Assembly (NCBI GenBank): GCA_964521575.1
Contig: CAZFSR010000007.1
Coordinates: 59,128-123,127 of the forward strand
Direction of reading: 5' to 3'
Length of the DNA: 64,000 nucleotides
Origin: 79-D21 sp964521575
GTDB taxonomy: Bacteria > Synergistota > Synergistia > Synergistales > 79-D21
The position numbers and the translations under genes were made by a program. Every line of letters starts with the position of its first letter. Position 1 is the first letter of the stretch. This document shows positions 40,919-49,406 of this stretch, in pieces. Under the pieces are notes generated by a model. It searched no databases. It saw nothing but the letters and a program-made list of their open reading frames with translations, and was not told the DNA's origin.

Positions 40919-41145
40919 TTTGACCACCTCAGGAACAGGTTCACCAGGATTGTCAGCACAAGGCTGACGAGGATCATGGTTCCAAACGGGGCAAAAAAAA
41001 TGAAATGTTTCCCCCGGAACGAGAGATCACCCGGCAATCTCCCAAAAGGAAGACCCGCTTTGCCGGCCACGAACAGGAGGACTCCCAGCAGGGTTAGGAA
41101 AAGTCCGGAAACGACCAGGAATTTCCCGACAGCGGTGAGGTTCAT
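40915..41145 (-). CDS. DUF2905 small membrane protein
   Basis: 76 residues with two hydrophobic segments (about 8-26 and 48-70) and the hallmark GLPFGRLPGDLSFRGKHFIFFAPFGTMILVSL between them. DUF2905 proteins have no known function and often sit next to ruvB or queA, as here. It overlaps ruvB by 4 bases upstream and spoIID by 4 downstream. Confidence 0.85.
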   Translation of the reverse strand: MNLTAVGKFLVVSGLFLTLLGVLLFVAGKAGLPFGRLPGDLSFRGKHFIFFAPFGTMILVSLVLTILVNLFLRWSK

Positions 41146-42185
41146 TCCGCTCCCTCGAGAAGGCTCATCTGCCTGGCGTAGCCCGCAGGAGCCGGAAGTC
41201 CAAGATATTCGAAAGCAGCCGGGGTGGCCCTCCTGCCGCGGGGGGTCCGTTCGATCAGGCCCTTGCGGATTAGGAAAGGTTCGTAGATGTCTTCCACGGT
41301 TTGCTGTTCTTCGTTCAGCGCGGCAGCCAGCGTCGCCAGCCCTACGGGACCGCCCGCGAAAAGCTCGATCAGTGCCCGGAGAAGTTTCCTGTCTCCCTCG
41401 TCCAATCCCGCGTAGTCGATCGAAAGCATTTCAAGGGCGCTCCTCGCGAGCGGCGCGTCGATGAGGCTATGGTTCCCGACGGCAGCAACGTCTCTGACGC
41501 GCTTCAGGAGGCGTATCGCCACTCGCGGGGTTCCCCTGGACCTTAAGGCGATTTCCTTCGCCGCGGAGGGATCAACCTCGATTTTCATCACGCATGAACC
41601 GCGCATGACGATCTCGGATAGTTCCTCCGGGTCGTAGAGATCCAGCTGTTCCACGATACCGAAACGGGCCCTCAGGGGAGAAGTGAGCAGGCCCAAGCGT
41701 GTCGTCGCACCGATCAGCGTAAAGGGTGGAAGGGTTAGGCGAATGCTTCTGGCGAAAGGCCCCTTCCCCACGACAATGTCCAGGGAATAATCCTCCATGG
41801 ATGGGTAAAGGATTTCCTCGACATTCGGCGAAAGACGGTGAATCTCGTCAATAAACAAGACATCACCCGCCTGGAGGTTGGACAGGAGCGCAGCCAGATC
41901 GCCCGCCCTTTCAAGAGCCGGGCCGGTGGTGACCTTCAGGTTGCCCGACATCTCGTTCGCGATGATTCCTGCGAGCGTGGTTTTTCCCAATCCGGGCGGG
42001 CCAAAAAAAAGGAGGTGATCAAGAGGTTCGTTTCTCATCCGGGCGGCTCCAATGTAAATGCGGAGCTTTTCCCGCAAGGACTTCTGGCCGATAAAGTCGT
42101 CCAGTCTCTGAGGCCTCAGGGAAAGGCTGTCGACTTCCCCGGAAATGCGCGGAGGTTCGACAAGGCGGTGCGGTTCATGATTCAT
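41142..42185 (-). CDS. ruvB: Holliday junction branch migration ATPase RuvB
   Basis: RLDDFIGQKSLREKL, Walker A GPPGLGKTTLAG near residue 65, Walker B FIDEIHRLS near 113, sensor IGATTRLGLLTSPLRARFGI and the C-terminal winged helix with TPRGRRAT. 347 residues. It drives branch migration with RuvA; ruvB overlaps ruvA by 4 bases and DUF2905 by 4. Confidence 0.97.
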   Translation of the reverse strand: MNHEPHRLVEPPRISGEVDSLSLRPQRLDDFIGQKSLREKLRIYIGAARMRNEPLDHLLFFGPPGLGKTTLAGIIANEMSGNLKVTTGPALERAGDLAALLSNLQAGDVLFIDEIHRLSPNVEEILYPSMEDYSLDIVVGKGPFARSIRLTLPPFTLIGATTRLGLLTSPLRARFGIVEQLDLYDPEELSEIVMRGSCVMKIEVDPSAAKEIALRSRGTPRVAIRLLKRVRDVAAVGNHSLIDAPLARSALEMLSIDYAGLDEGDRKLLRALIELFAGGPVGLATLAAALNEEQQTVEDIYEPFLIRKGLIERTPRGRRATPAAFEYLGLPAPAGYARQMSLLEGAE

Positions 42186-42796
42186 CGACGTTCACCCCTG
42201 ATCCTGTTCAACAGGCGCAAGGCGGATTCAAGAACCTCTTCCTCACGGGCTTTCTCCCCGGCCTGTGCCATTGCCGAACGAACGGCCGAGGAAGCCTCTT
42301 GCCGCGAAAACCCGAGACCGATCAAGGCTTCGACAACCTCGTTCTCCGCAGGAGAAGGCGGTGTCTCGACCCCTTCTGCGGAAAACACCGGGAAGTTTTT
42401 CGAAAGCCTTTCACGCAGCTCGAAGCAAAGCCTTTCGGCCGTCTTGCGGCCGATCCCGGGGATTCTTGTGAGCGTTCCCATATCGGCGGAGAGGATAGCC
42501 TTGACGAGAGCGTTGGGGGATTCCGCCCTCAGGAGGCTCATGGCCATACGCCCTCCGACCCCTTTGACGGCCAAAAGCTCAAGGAAAAGCCGTCGCTCTT
42601 CGTCGTCTGCGAAACCGAAAAGGGAAACCCCTGACTCACTGATGAGAAGAAAGGTCTGGATTCTGGCCATTTCGCCTTCAACGCAAGACTCAGCAGCCCT
42701 TCGGCTGCAATGGGCTTCGATCCCAAACCCATTGACGTCCAGGACCACTGCCTCTTCCTGGACCTGCAGCACTTGTCCGTAAATGCTTCTCAGCAT
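42182..42796 (-). CDS. ruvA: Holliday junction DNA-binding protein RuvA
   Basis: Three domains: OB fold (residues 1-62), tandem HhH (GVGGRMAMSLL and IPGIGRKTAERLCFEL, about 70-135) and a C-terminal UBA-like domain that contacts RuvB (EVVEALIGLGFSRQEASSAV). 204 residues, normal. Overlaps ruvC upstream by 7 bases. Confidence 0.96.
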   Translation of the reverse strand: MLRSIYGQVLQVQEEAVVLDVNGFGIEAHCSRRAAESCVEGEMARIQTFLLISESGVSLFGFADDEERRLFLELLAVKGVGGRMAMSLLRAESPNALVKAILSADMGTLTRIPGIGRKTAERLCFELRERLSKNFPVFSAEGVETPPSPAENEVVEALIGLGFSRQEASSAVRSAMAQAGEKAREEEVLESALRLLNRIRGERR

Positions 42797-43323
42797 GGGG
42801 TCCGTCCCTCCAAGGCTCGGATTCGGGATTCCGCGGCGTGCATTGCAAGCCCCGTCATGGCAATCGCCAGGGCGTCGGCCGCGTCATCCGGCCTCGGCGG
42901 GGCGCCGAGGCGCAGGATCTCGCAAACCATGCGCTGAACCTGTGTCTTGGTCGCGGAGCCGGTTCCGGCCACGGCCATCTTCACTTCCGCCGGCTTGGGC
43001 TGGTAGAGATCGAGTCCACGCTGCGCCGCCAGCAAGAGCACCACTCCCCTTGCCTGCCAGACGGCTTCCGCGGTTGTCGTGTTCCTTCCGAAAAAAAGCC
43101 GTTCCACGGCGAGGATATCGGGATCAAGCCGGGCGACGATTTGCTGGAGCGAAGAAAACAGGACCAAAAGGCGCCCGGGCAGGTCTTCGCCGGGGCGAGT
43201 TTCCAGACAACCGTATTCCACCGCTTCCAGGCTGGTTCTCGACTGGAGAACCAGCCCGAATCCCAGCCTCCCGATTCCGGGGTCGATCCCGAGGCAGCGG
43301 ATGGACCTGCGATCAGCCGGCAA
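42790..43323 (-). CDS. ruvC: Holliday junction resolvase RuvC
   Basis: CLGIDPGIGRLGFGLV with the first catalytic Asp, LAVERLFFGRNTTTAEAVWQARGVVLLLAAQ with the catalytic Glu, and the C-terminal DDAADALAIAMTGL with the acidic pair. 177 residues. The only possible start before the core is TTG 43323, 3-4 bases behind GGAGG and inside the end of yebC (11-base overlap), so translation is likely coupled to yebC. Confidence 0.95.
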   Translation of the reverse strand: MPADRRSIRCLGIDPGIGRLGFGLVLQSRTSLEAVEYGCLETRPGEDLPGRLLVLFSSLQQIVARLDPDILAVERLFFGRNTTTAEAVWQARGVVLLLAAQRGLDLYQPKPAEVKMAVAGTGSATKTQVQRMVCEILRLGAPPRPDDAADALAIAMTGLAMHAAESRIRALEGRTPC

Positions 43324-44068
43324 TGGCCTCCATCACCTCGTCGGGAATATCAAAATTGCCGTAGACATTCTGCACGTCGTCATGGTCTTCCAGGATTTCC
43401 ACGAGCTTCAGGACTTTCGCGGCGTCTTCCTTCCTGCTGATTTCCACGGTATTCTTGGGCACCATGCTGACTTCGGTGCTCTCGACGACGTACCCCTTGG
43501 CCTTGAGGGCTTCCTTCACTCCGGAAAGAGCGGAGGGATCGCAATAAACCGTGTACCCGTCTTCCCCATCCGGGACCAGGTCGTCCGCGCCGCCCTCGAT
43601 GGAGGCCTCCATGAGTTTTTCCTCATCTAGACCTTTCCCGGTGACGCTGAGCACCCCTCGTCTCTCGAACATCCATCCTACCGAGCCTGCTTCCCCCATG
43701 TTGCCGCCGTTCCTGGAAAACAGGGAGCGCATGTCCGCGCTGGTTCGGTTACGGTTGTCCGTAAGGGTTTCAACCAGAATGGCAACACCGGCAGGGCCAA
43801 ATCCTTCATAGGTGATTTCTTCGTAGGTTGCTCCTTCGATCTCTCCAGTGCCCCGCTTGATGGCTCGGTCGATATTGTCCATCGGCATGTTGTATTCGCG
43901 CGCCTTTTCGATGGCTGTTTTCAGGCGGAAATTGGCGTTCGGGTCTCCCCCGCCTTCCCGGGCCGCAACGATGATGAACTTGGCGAGTTTCTGGAAGACC
44001 GCTCCCTTCTTCGCGTCCTGAGCGCCTTTCCTATGTTTGATATTTGCCCACTTTGAATGTCCTGACAT
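43313..44068 (-). CDS. yebC: YebC/TACO1 family protein
   Basis: MSGHSKWANIKHRKGAQDAKKGAVF and REGGGDPNANFRLKTAIEKAREYNMPMDNIDRAIKRG identify the family. Members have been described as transcription regulators and more recently as factors helping translation of proline stretches. 251 residues. It precedes ruvC, a frequent arrangement, and follows nadE by 14 bases. Confidence 0.96.
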   Translation of the reverse strand: MSGHSKWANIKHRKGAQDAKKGAVFQKLAKFIIVAAREGGGDPNANFRLKTAIEKAREYNMPMDNIDRAIKRGTGEIEGATYEEITYEGFGPAGVAILVETLTDNRNRTSADMRSLFSRNGGNMGEAGSVGWMFERRGVLSVTGKGLDEEKLMEASIEGGADDLVPDGEDGYTVYCDPSALSGVKEALKAKGYVVESTEVSMVPKNTVEISRKEDAAKVLKLVEILEDHDDVQNVYGNFDIPDEVMEAIAG

Positions 44069-44082
44069 CGATGATCACCTCT

Positions 44083-44841
44083 TCAGCATGCTTGTTTCGT
44101 ATCGCCTATCCGGCAAACGGGTGGCGTGTTTCTCTTGTGTTCGGAACGTGCGCGGGCGCGTTCCACGAAATCCCTGACCTTTTCCGAACCTTTCCCCAGA
44201 GCCAGGTAACGGTCAAGTTCGTCGTAGGTGACGCCCATCTCGGCTTCATCTGTCTGTCCTTGCCAGAGCCCGGCAGAAGGGGGTTTTTCGATAATGGCCG
44301 CTGGGATGTCCAAAAGGCTGGCCAGGTCTCGAACCTCCCCCTTGAGAAGATCTCCCAGCGGGAGAAGGTCGACTCCCGAGTCTCCGTATTTGGTGAAATA
44401 GCCGACGGTGAGTTCGACCCGGTTTCCCGTCCCGCAAACGAGGAGGTTCTTTTCCTGGGCAAGGAAATAGAGGGCGCTCATCCTGAGGCGCGGCTTCAGG
44501 TTGGCGCGTGCCAGACTGTTCCCTGCGTCTCCTTCCGTAGACAGGGCCGAGATGAGGGTGTCATAGGTAGCCGTCAAGTCGACGGTATGAAGGGGAAGCT
44601 GGAAATGGCGGGCGACCAATTCCGCATGGAGGCGGTCCTCGGGGTGGCTGTGGCAGGGCATGATGACTGCCAGCATTCGGTTTCCGCAGACTCGTTTCAG
44701 GATTGCGGCGACAACCGCGGAATCGATTCCTCCGCTCAAGCCGACTATCCCGCCTTTGTTTCCCGCCGTCCGTAGCCTTTCGGCGAGCCAGGCTTCGATC
44801 GACTGGAGCAGGATTGAGGGGTTACGGTAAAAAGTGGGCAT
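44083..44841 (-). CDS. nadE: NH3-dependent NAD synthetase
   Basis: Amidates nicotinate adenine dinucleotide to NAD. The PP-loop GLSGGIDSAVVAAIL is near residue 33, with ARANLKPRLRMSALYFLA, GTGNRVELTVGYFTKYGDSGVDLLPLGDL and the C-terminal KRNTPPVC. There is no fused glutaminase domain. Of three nearby ATGs I choose 44841, 10 bases from GGGAGA; ATG 44850 and 44862 give poorer spacing. A nitrilase-fold gene lies 80 bases upstream on the same strand. NadD is encoded at 13073. Confidence 0.92.
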   Translation of the reverse strand: MPTFYRNPSILLQSIEAWLAERLRTAGNKGGIVGLSGGIDSAVVAAILKRVCGNRMLAVIMPCHSHPEDRLHAELVARHFQLPLHTVDLTATYDTLISALSTEGDAGNSLARANLKPRLRMSALYFLAQEKNLLVCGTGNRVELTVGYFTKYGDSGVDLLPLGDLLKGEVRDLASLLDIPAAIIEKPPSAGLWQGQTDEAEMGVTYDELDRYLALGKGSEKVRDFVERARARSEHKRNTPPVCRIGDTKQAC

Positions 44842-44921
44842 TTGTCTCATTTCTCCCGGCATAAAAGGTTAAAGCCAGAAACATTCTAGCATATCGCTCC
44901 TTGCCCCCTCTGCCTTTTGCC

Positions 44922-45719
44922 TCAAATCGAGGAAACCAGGGAGTAAAGATCCCGGCGTCGGCTTTCGAGCACCGGAAAGGCCTTCCGAACCCGTTCCACT
45001 TCTACGGGGTCGATTTCGAGAATCAGAGTTTCGTCCAACGAGCCCGCTTCCGCCAGAATGGAACCATCCGGCGCAATTCCCATGGAGTGCCCGCCGAAAG
45101 ACATTCCTCCCGAAACGCCGCTTCGGTTGCAGGCAACCGTGAAGACCTGGTTCTCGATGGACCTGGCCCGCAGGAGGGTTCTCCAGTGTTCTAAGCGGCT
45201 TTCAGGCCAGGCTGCGGGGATAAGGAGGATTCGGGCCCCGGCCAGGGCGATGCTCCGGATATATTCGGGAAATCGGATGTCATAGCAGATCGCGTTTCCC
45301 CAAAGGATTCCTCTCCAGAGGAAAGGAGGCGCCCCATCACCAGCTTTGAAAAAAAGGGTTTCGTTCATCATCGGGATCAGGTGGGCCTTGTCGTAGAAAG
45401 CGACGCCCCTTCCATCCTCGCCGATAAAGGTCGACCGGTTGGTGAGACGGTTGTTTTCGGCCCACGGCAGGCTACCGCAGTGAATTGCGCAGCAGTGCCC
45501 GTAGGCCCAGGACGATAGGCGATCGAGGATAGCAGGGCTGAAATCGGCCTTCCCGGGAAGAGTTCCGTCGAAGCGTGAAACCGTCCAGAGTTCTGGTAAG
45601 ATGACGAGAGAGACCTCGCCGGGCAGTTCCCCGAGACGGGCTTCCACCTGGGAGGCGAGTTCCAGGGGTGAATCCGAAGTGCTGTTCATCTGGACGATGG
45701 CAATGCGAACGGTCGGCAT
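44922..45719 (-). CDS. Carbon-nitrogen hydrolase (nitrilase superfamily)
   Basis: Nitrilase-fold amidase of 265 residues with the Glu-Lys-Cys triad: Glu in ILPELWT near residue 43, Lys in YDKAHLIPM near 112, Cys in GNAICYDIRFPEYIR near 146. The C-terminal PDGSILAEAGSLDETLILEIDP is typical of omega-amidase-like branches. Substrate cannot be told from sequence; candidates are alpha-keto acid omega-amides or another small amide. ATG 45719 follows AAGGAGGA. It sits directly before nadE, so delivery of ammonia is a possibility. Divergent from nikR. Confidence 0.85.
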   Translation of the reverse strand: MPTVRIAIVQMNSTSDSPLELASQVEARLGELPGEVSLVILPELWTVSRFDGTLPGKADFSPAILDRLSSWAYGHCCAIHCGSLPWAENNRLTNRSTFIGEDGRGVAFYDKAHLIPMMNETLFFKAGDGAPPFLWRGILWGNAICYDIRFPEYIRSIALAGARILLIPAAWPESRLEHWRTLLRARSIENQVFTVACNRSGVSGGMSFGGHSMGIAPDGSILAEAGSLDETLILEIDPVEVERVRKAFPVLESRRRDLYSLVSSI

Positions 45720-45759
45720 TTCCGGTTTCCTCCTTCCTGGGTATGGGAGGTGCGTTTTT

Positions 45760-46167
45760 ATGGAAGAGATGGTTCGTTTCAGTGTTTCCATGCCCGATTC
45801 CCTGGCTAGGGAGTTCGACCGGTGGATCGAAAAAAAGAAGCTGAAAAACCGTTCGGACGCCCTCAGGCAGATCATCCGCGATTACATCGGGCAGACCATG
45901 TGGGAAGTCCAGGAAGGGGAAGCCTATGGAACGTTCACCTTCTCCTACGACCACCACAGCCGTGACGCCAGCAGGGAAATAACGAGGCTCCAGCACGACT
46001 TCGGCGAGTGTATCGTCTGTACAACCCACGTCCACATCGACCATGATACCTGCATGGAGGTCGTCGTGCTACGAGGGACCACACAGGAAATTCGCCGTTT
46101 TGTCGAGGCGGCTTCTTCCCTCGGCTGCATCAGGGTCGGTCTACCGAGCCTTCTGCCGCCTTTCTGA
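45760..46167 (+). CDS. nikR: Nickel-responsive regulator NikR
   Basis: Ribbon-helix-helix N-terminus (MVRFSVSMPDSLAREFDRWIEKKKLKNRSDALRQIIRDYI) followed by an ACT-like regulatory domain with the nickel ligands of NikR: His residues in THVHIDHDTC and the Cys. 135 residues. Represses nickel uptake genes when nickel is plentiful. ATG 45760 lies 7 bases after GGGAGGTG. No nickel transporter or nickel enzyme is visible in the window, so its targets lie elsewhere. It ends at a shared terminator. Confidence 0.92.
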   Translation: MEEMVRFSVSMPDSLAREFDRWIEKKKLKNRSDALRQIIRDYIGQTMWEVQEGEAYGTFTFSYDHHSRDASREITRLQHDFGECIVCTTHVHIDHDTCMEVVVLRGTTQEIRRFVEAASSLGCIRVGLPSLLPPF

Positions 46168-46197
46168 TCCCTCTCGGAGGGGTCAAATTACGGAGAA

Positions 46198-46239
46198 AAA
46201 ACGTGGGGGGAACGCCATCAAGGCGGTCCCCCCTTTCAC
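46198..46239. terminator. Bidirectional terminator between nikR and argF
   Basis: GGGGGGAACGCC (46205-46216) pairs with GGCGGTCCCCCC (46222-46233) with one mismatch and a 5-base loop. On the minus strand T6 (complement of the A run at 46196-46201) follows 3 bases after the stem, and on the plus strand TTTC follows, so it can end both argF and nikR transcripts. Confidence 0.85.
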
Positions 46240-46254
46240 CGGTACGATTAAAAT

Positions 46255-47199
46255 TTAATTGCCCAGAGTCGCGACCATGACGGCCTTGATCGTGTGCAGG
46301 CGATTCTCCGCCTCATCGAAAACCTTTGAATTCCTCGATTCGAAGACATCCTCGGTCACTTCCTTGCCCTTGACCGCAGGCAGGCAGTGCAGGAAGATCG
46401 TTCCTTCCTTTCCAGTGGCCGCCATGAGTGCCGCATTGACCTGGTACGGAGAAAGGAGGGCCACTCGCTCGGCCATCTTGTCTTCCTCGCCCATGGAAGC
46501 CCAAACGTCCGTGTAGATCGCGTCCGCGTCCTTCACTGCCGCTATGGCATTTTCCGTGAACTCTATCGTTGCGCCGGTTTCCTTTGCGATCGCCTGACAG
46601 GTCTCGACGAGTTCCGACTCCGGCCAGAGCGACTTCGGGGCGGCAATCACGAAGTGGACACCCATTTTCGCAGATCCGATCATAAGGGAATTGGCCATGT
46701 TGTTGCGGCCGTCCCCGCAATAAACGAGACGAATGCCCTTAAGCCGGCCGAAATTCTCCTGGATCGTCAGGAAATCGGCGAGGATCTGGGTCGGGTGATA
46801 GGTGTCGGTCAGGCCGTTCCAGACCGGCACGCCGCTGTAGCGAGCCAATTCTTCGACGACACTCTGCTTGAATCCCCGAAATTCGATCCCGTCGAACATG
46901 CGGCCGAGAACCCTTGCCGTGTCCTTGACATCTTCCTTGTGCCCGAGCTGGATGTCGTTCTTGCCCAGGTACTCGGGGTGGGCGCCCTCGTCGATGCAGG
47001 CCACTGTGAAGGCGCAACGCGTGCGGGTCGAGGGCTTTTCAAAGATAAGGGCGATATTTTTCCCGGAAAGAAGGTTCCCGCGGATCCCCATCCGCTTTTT
47101 GGCCTTCAGGTCGGCCGAAAGCTGAAGAAGGTATCCGATCTCTTCCGGCGTGAAATCCTTGAGTGTCAGGAAACTCCGTCCTTTCAGGTTTACGGGCAT
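46255..47199 (-). CDS. argF: Ornithine carbamoyltransferase
   Basis: Carbamoyl phosphate motif KPSTRTR at residues 55-61, FRGFKQSVVEELA, WNGLTDTYHPTQILADFLT, the ornithine loop DVWASMGEE and the catalytic HCLPA near 274. 314 residues. Next to arginine deiminase it most likely works catabolically, splitting citrulline to ornithine and carbamoyl phosphate (ArcB role). The symbol argF is used for the family. GAGGAGG precedes the ATG. No carbamate kinase (arcC) or arginine/ornithine antiporter gene is in the window. Confidence 0.94.
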   Translation of the reverse strand: MPVNLKGRSFLTLKDFTPEEIGYLLQLSADLKAKKRMGIRGNLLSGKNIALIFEKPSTRTRCAFTVACIDEGAHPEYLGKNDIQLGHKEDVKDTARVLGRMFDGIEFRGFKQSVVEELARYSGVPVWNGLTDTYHPTQILADFLTIQENFGRLKGIRLVYCGDGRNNMANSLMIGSAKMGVHFVIAAPKSLWPESELVETCQAIAKETGATIEFTENAIAAVKDADAIYTDVWASMGEEDKMAERVALLSPYQVNAALMAATGKEGTIFLHCLPAVKGKEVTEDVFESRNSKVFDEAENRLHTIKAVMVATLGN

Positions 47200-47236
47200 G
47201 GACTTTTTCCTCCTCTAATATGGGTATGGGCTCTAT

Positions 47237-48478
47237 TTACGGTCTCGGTTCCCGTTCAAGCGGCATGCTCATGCAGCGCGGTCCGCCTCTTCCCCTGCCT
47301 AACTCTGCTCCACGAATCTCGTAGACCTTGATCCCGTTTTCCCTCAAAACCGTGTTGGAAACAACGTTTCGACGATACGTGACGACAACCCCGGGCGCGA
47401 TGGAGAAGGTGTTTGTGCCGTCGTTCCACTGGTCCCTTGCAGCCAGGACCGGGTCCCCTCCGCCCGTTTCAATCAGGCGGACCTGGTCCAGGCTGAGCGT
47501 CCTTTTCAGGGTCTCCACAAGGTTCCTGCTTTCCTCGATGCGGACCAGGTTTCCTTCTTCGTCGTAGGCCAGTTCCCAAACCCGGATCCGATCTGCGACT
47601 CCCGGGAAGATCGTGAAGGCGTCCCAGTCGACCATGGTGAAGACCGTGTCCAGATGCATGTAAGCGCGGTGCTTCGGGATGTCCACGGCGAGCACTGTCC
47701 TGATTCCTGCTTCCTTTGCCAGCCTGCGGCCGACGATCTGGACGGACCCTGCCGAGGTCCTCTGGCTAATTCCGATGGCGACCGTGTCCTCTGAGAGCAC
47801 GTGGAAATCTCCTCCCTCGATGCAATAGGGGATACGGTCGAGCTTTTCCTCACCGAAATAGATGTTCACGTCCTTGAAATAGGGATGGTACTTGAAGACG
47901 TAGCGGGCGTAGATCGGCTCCCGCTGCCGGGCCCCAAAGCTCATGACGCTGATGATGACCCCATTCTTAACGAAGGAATAGGGGTCTCTCTGGAAATAGA
48001 GGTTCGGCAGGGGCCGGATCAGGAGTTCATGATCGGCAAGAGTGTTGAGAACCAGGCTCTGGCAGTTTCCCAAGAGCTTCCGGGCCTCCGATTTCGTGAT
48101 GCCTCCTGTCAGGATCTCCGCCAGTTCCGGAGAAGGAACTTCCATCATTTCCGATTTCAGGCCGCATGAAAGAGGGTAATCGAGGGCTTCCCAGGCCAGG
48201 ACCTCGTCGAGCAGCATGGAGCGGATTTCTTCCTCCCGCAGTACATGTGCCAGGCAGTTCCTGAAGTAAACGACTTCGACGCCGTTGTCGCGGAGGAGAT
48301 CGGCGTAAGCGTCATGTTCCTTCTGGGCTTCCTCGACCCACAGGATATCGTCGAACAGGAGTTCGTCCTTGTTGTCGATTGTCAGCCGCTCCAGTTCCTT
48401 CCCTGGCCTATGGAGCATCACGCGCTTGAGGCGTCCCACTTCCGAAGACACGTTGAAGCCGCTTGTCCCGTTGTCCAT
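47237..48478 (-). CDS. arcA: Arginine deiminase
   Basis: Hydrolyses arginine to citrulline and ammonia. Guanidino-modifying fold: NLYFQRDPY, CIEGGDFHVLS, HRAYMHLDTVFTMVD (catalytic His), GGGDPVLAARDQWNDGTNTFSIAPG, and the catalytic Cys401 in RGGPRCMSMPLERE. 413 residues. The ATG follows AAGGGGGGA. argF starts 37 bases downstream. speB lies upstream on the same strand across an 85-base gap that holds an inverted repeat but no strong promoter. Confidence 0.96.
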   Translation of the reverse strand: MDNGTSGFNVSSEVGRLKRVMLHRPGKELERLTIDNKDELLFDDILWVEEAQKEHDAYADLLRDNGVEVVYFRNCLAHVLREEEIRSMLLDEVLAWEALDYPLSCGLKSEMMEVPSPELAEILTGGITKSEARKLLGNCQSLVLNTLADHELLIRPLPNLYFQRDPYSFVKNGVIISVMSFGARQREPIYARYVFKYHPYFKDVNIYFGEEKLDRIPYCIEGGDFHVLSEDTVAIGISQRTSAGSVQIVGRRLAKEAGIRTVLAVDIPKHRAYMHLDTVFTMVDWDAFTIFPGVADRIRVWELAYDEEGNLVRIEESRNLVETLKRTLSLDQVRLIETGGGDPVLAARDQWNDGTNTFSIAPGVVVTYRRNVVSNTVLRENGIKVYEIRGAELGRGRGGPRCMSMPLEREPRP

Positions 48479-48494
48479 GGTCCCCCCTTAAAAA

Positions 48495-48519
48495 TGAACC
48501 ATTAGAAATAGCTGGTTCA
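48495..48519 (-). promoter_or_regulatory. Inverted repeat upstream of arcA
   Basis: TGAACCA (48495-48501) and TGGTTCA (48513-48519) are exact reverse complements 11 bases apart, 16 bases ahead of the arcA start. It could be an operator or a small leader hairpin. It does not match the ArgR box that I know. A TATAAA-like sequence lies just upstream (minus strand) near 48533-48528 but without a good -35. Confidence 0.35.
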
Positions 48520-48563
48520 GGATAAGGTATTTATAGCACAAAGGGACCGTGCGGGAAAAGGGG

Positions 48564-49406
48564 TTAACCCCATTGGATCAGCATCTCTCTGATGCATTTG
48601 GCTGCAAGGGCCGAAGTGACGTTGTTCACATCCAGGTCGGGGGCAACTTCGACGAGGTCGAACCCCACGAGACGGAGTCCATTCATGGAACGAATTGCCT
48701 CAAGGAGTTCCCGTGAAGTGATGCCTCCTGCTTCCGGTGTTCCCGTTCCGGGGGCAGCCGCGGGATCGACGACGTCGATGTCGATCGAAAGGTAGACAGG
48801 ATGGGGCCGGAGCTCTTCAAGGCTCCTCTGCAACGGTTCAAGAACATCGAAAAGGTGGAGCTTGGTGTGGGCTCTTCCCCACTCCATCTCCTCGCTGCAT
48901 CCGGATCGGATTCCGAATTGGTGAAGCCGGTTGGGCTCTTCCAGGCAGGTTTGGGCCACATGGCGCATGACCGAGGAATGACTCAGGGTTCCCCCGCGCA
49001 GTTTCGTTCTCAAGTCCGCGTGGGCGTCGAAGTGGACAACCCTGAGGTCGGGCCAGAGGGAGGCTGCGGCCCGGATCAGCGGGAGAGAGACCAAATGCTC
49101 CCCTCCAAGTGCTGCGAAATGCTTGCCCCGGGCCAGAAGGCGCCGGGCAACTTTTTCGACAGTGTCAAGTGCCTGCTGCACATCCCCATAGGGGAAGCTG
49201 AGGTCCTCGAGGTCGTAAAAGCAGATTTCCGAGAGATCCCTGTTCTGGTACGGGCTAAAAGTTTCAAGGTTAAGAGATTCGGCCCGTATCGATTCGGGAC
49301 CGAACCGGCTTCCCGACTTGCGGGAAACCGTGAAGTCCATCGGGACTCCGAGAAGCACCCACTTCGATTCATCCAGCCTTGGGGAGTTGGCGATAAAACG
49401 GGTCAC
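48564..49406 (-). CDS. speB: Agmatinase (ureohydrolase family)
   Basis: Converts agmatine to putrescine and urea. The two-manganese site residues lie in LGGEHLVSLP, VVHFDAHADLRT and SIDIDVVDPAAAPGTGTPEAGG, the standard ureohydrolase motifs; the 280-residue length suits agmatinase. The start is GTG 49406 overlapping the speE stop (GTGA). The neighbouring arginine decarboxylase makes its substrate and speE uses its product, which supports agmatinase over arginase or formiminoglutamase. Confidence 0.9.
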   Translation of the reverse strand: MTRFIANSPRLDESKWVLLGVPMDFTVSRKSGSRFGPESIRAESLNLETFSPYQNRDLSEICFYDLEDLSFPYGDVQQALDTVEKVARRLLARGKHFAALGGEHLVSLPLIRAAASLWPDLRVVHFDAHADLRTKLRGGTLSHSSVMRHVAQTCLEEPNRLHQFGIRSGCSEEMEWGRAHTKLHLFDVLEPLQRSLEELRPHPVYLSIDIDVVDPAAAPGTGTPEAGGITSRELLEAIRSMNGLRLVGFDLVEVAPDLDVNNVTSALAAKCIREMLIQWG

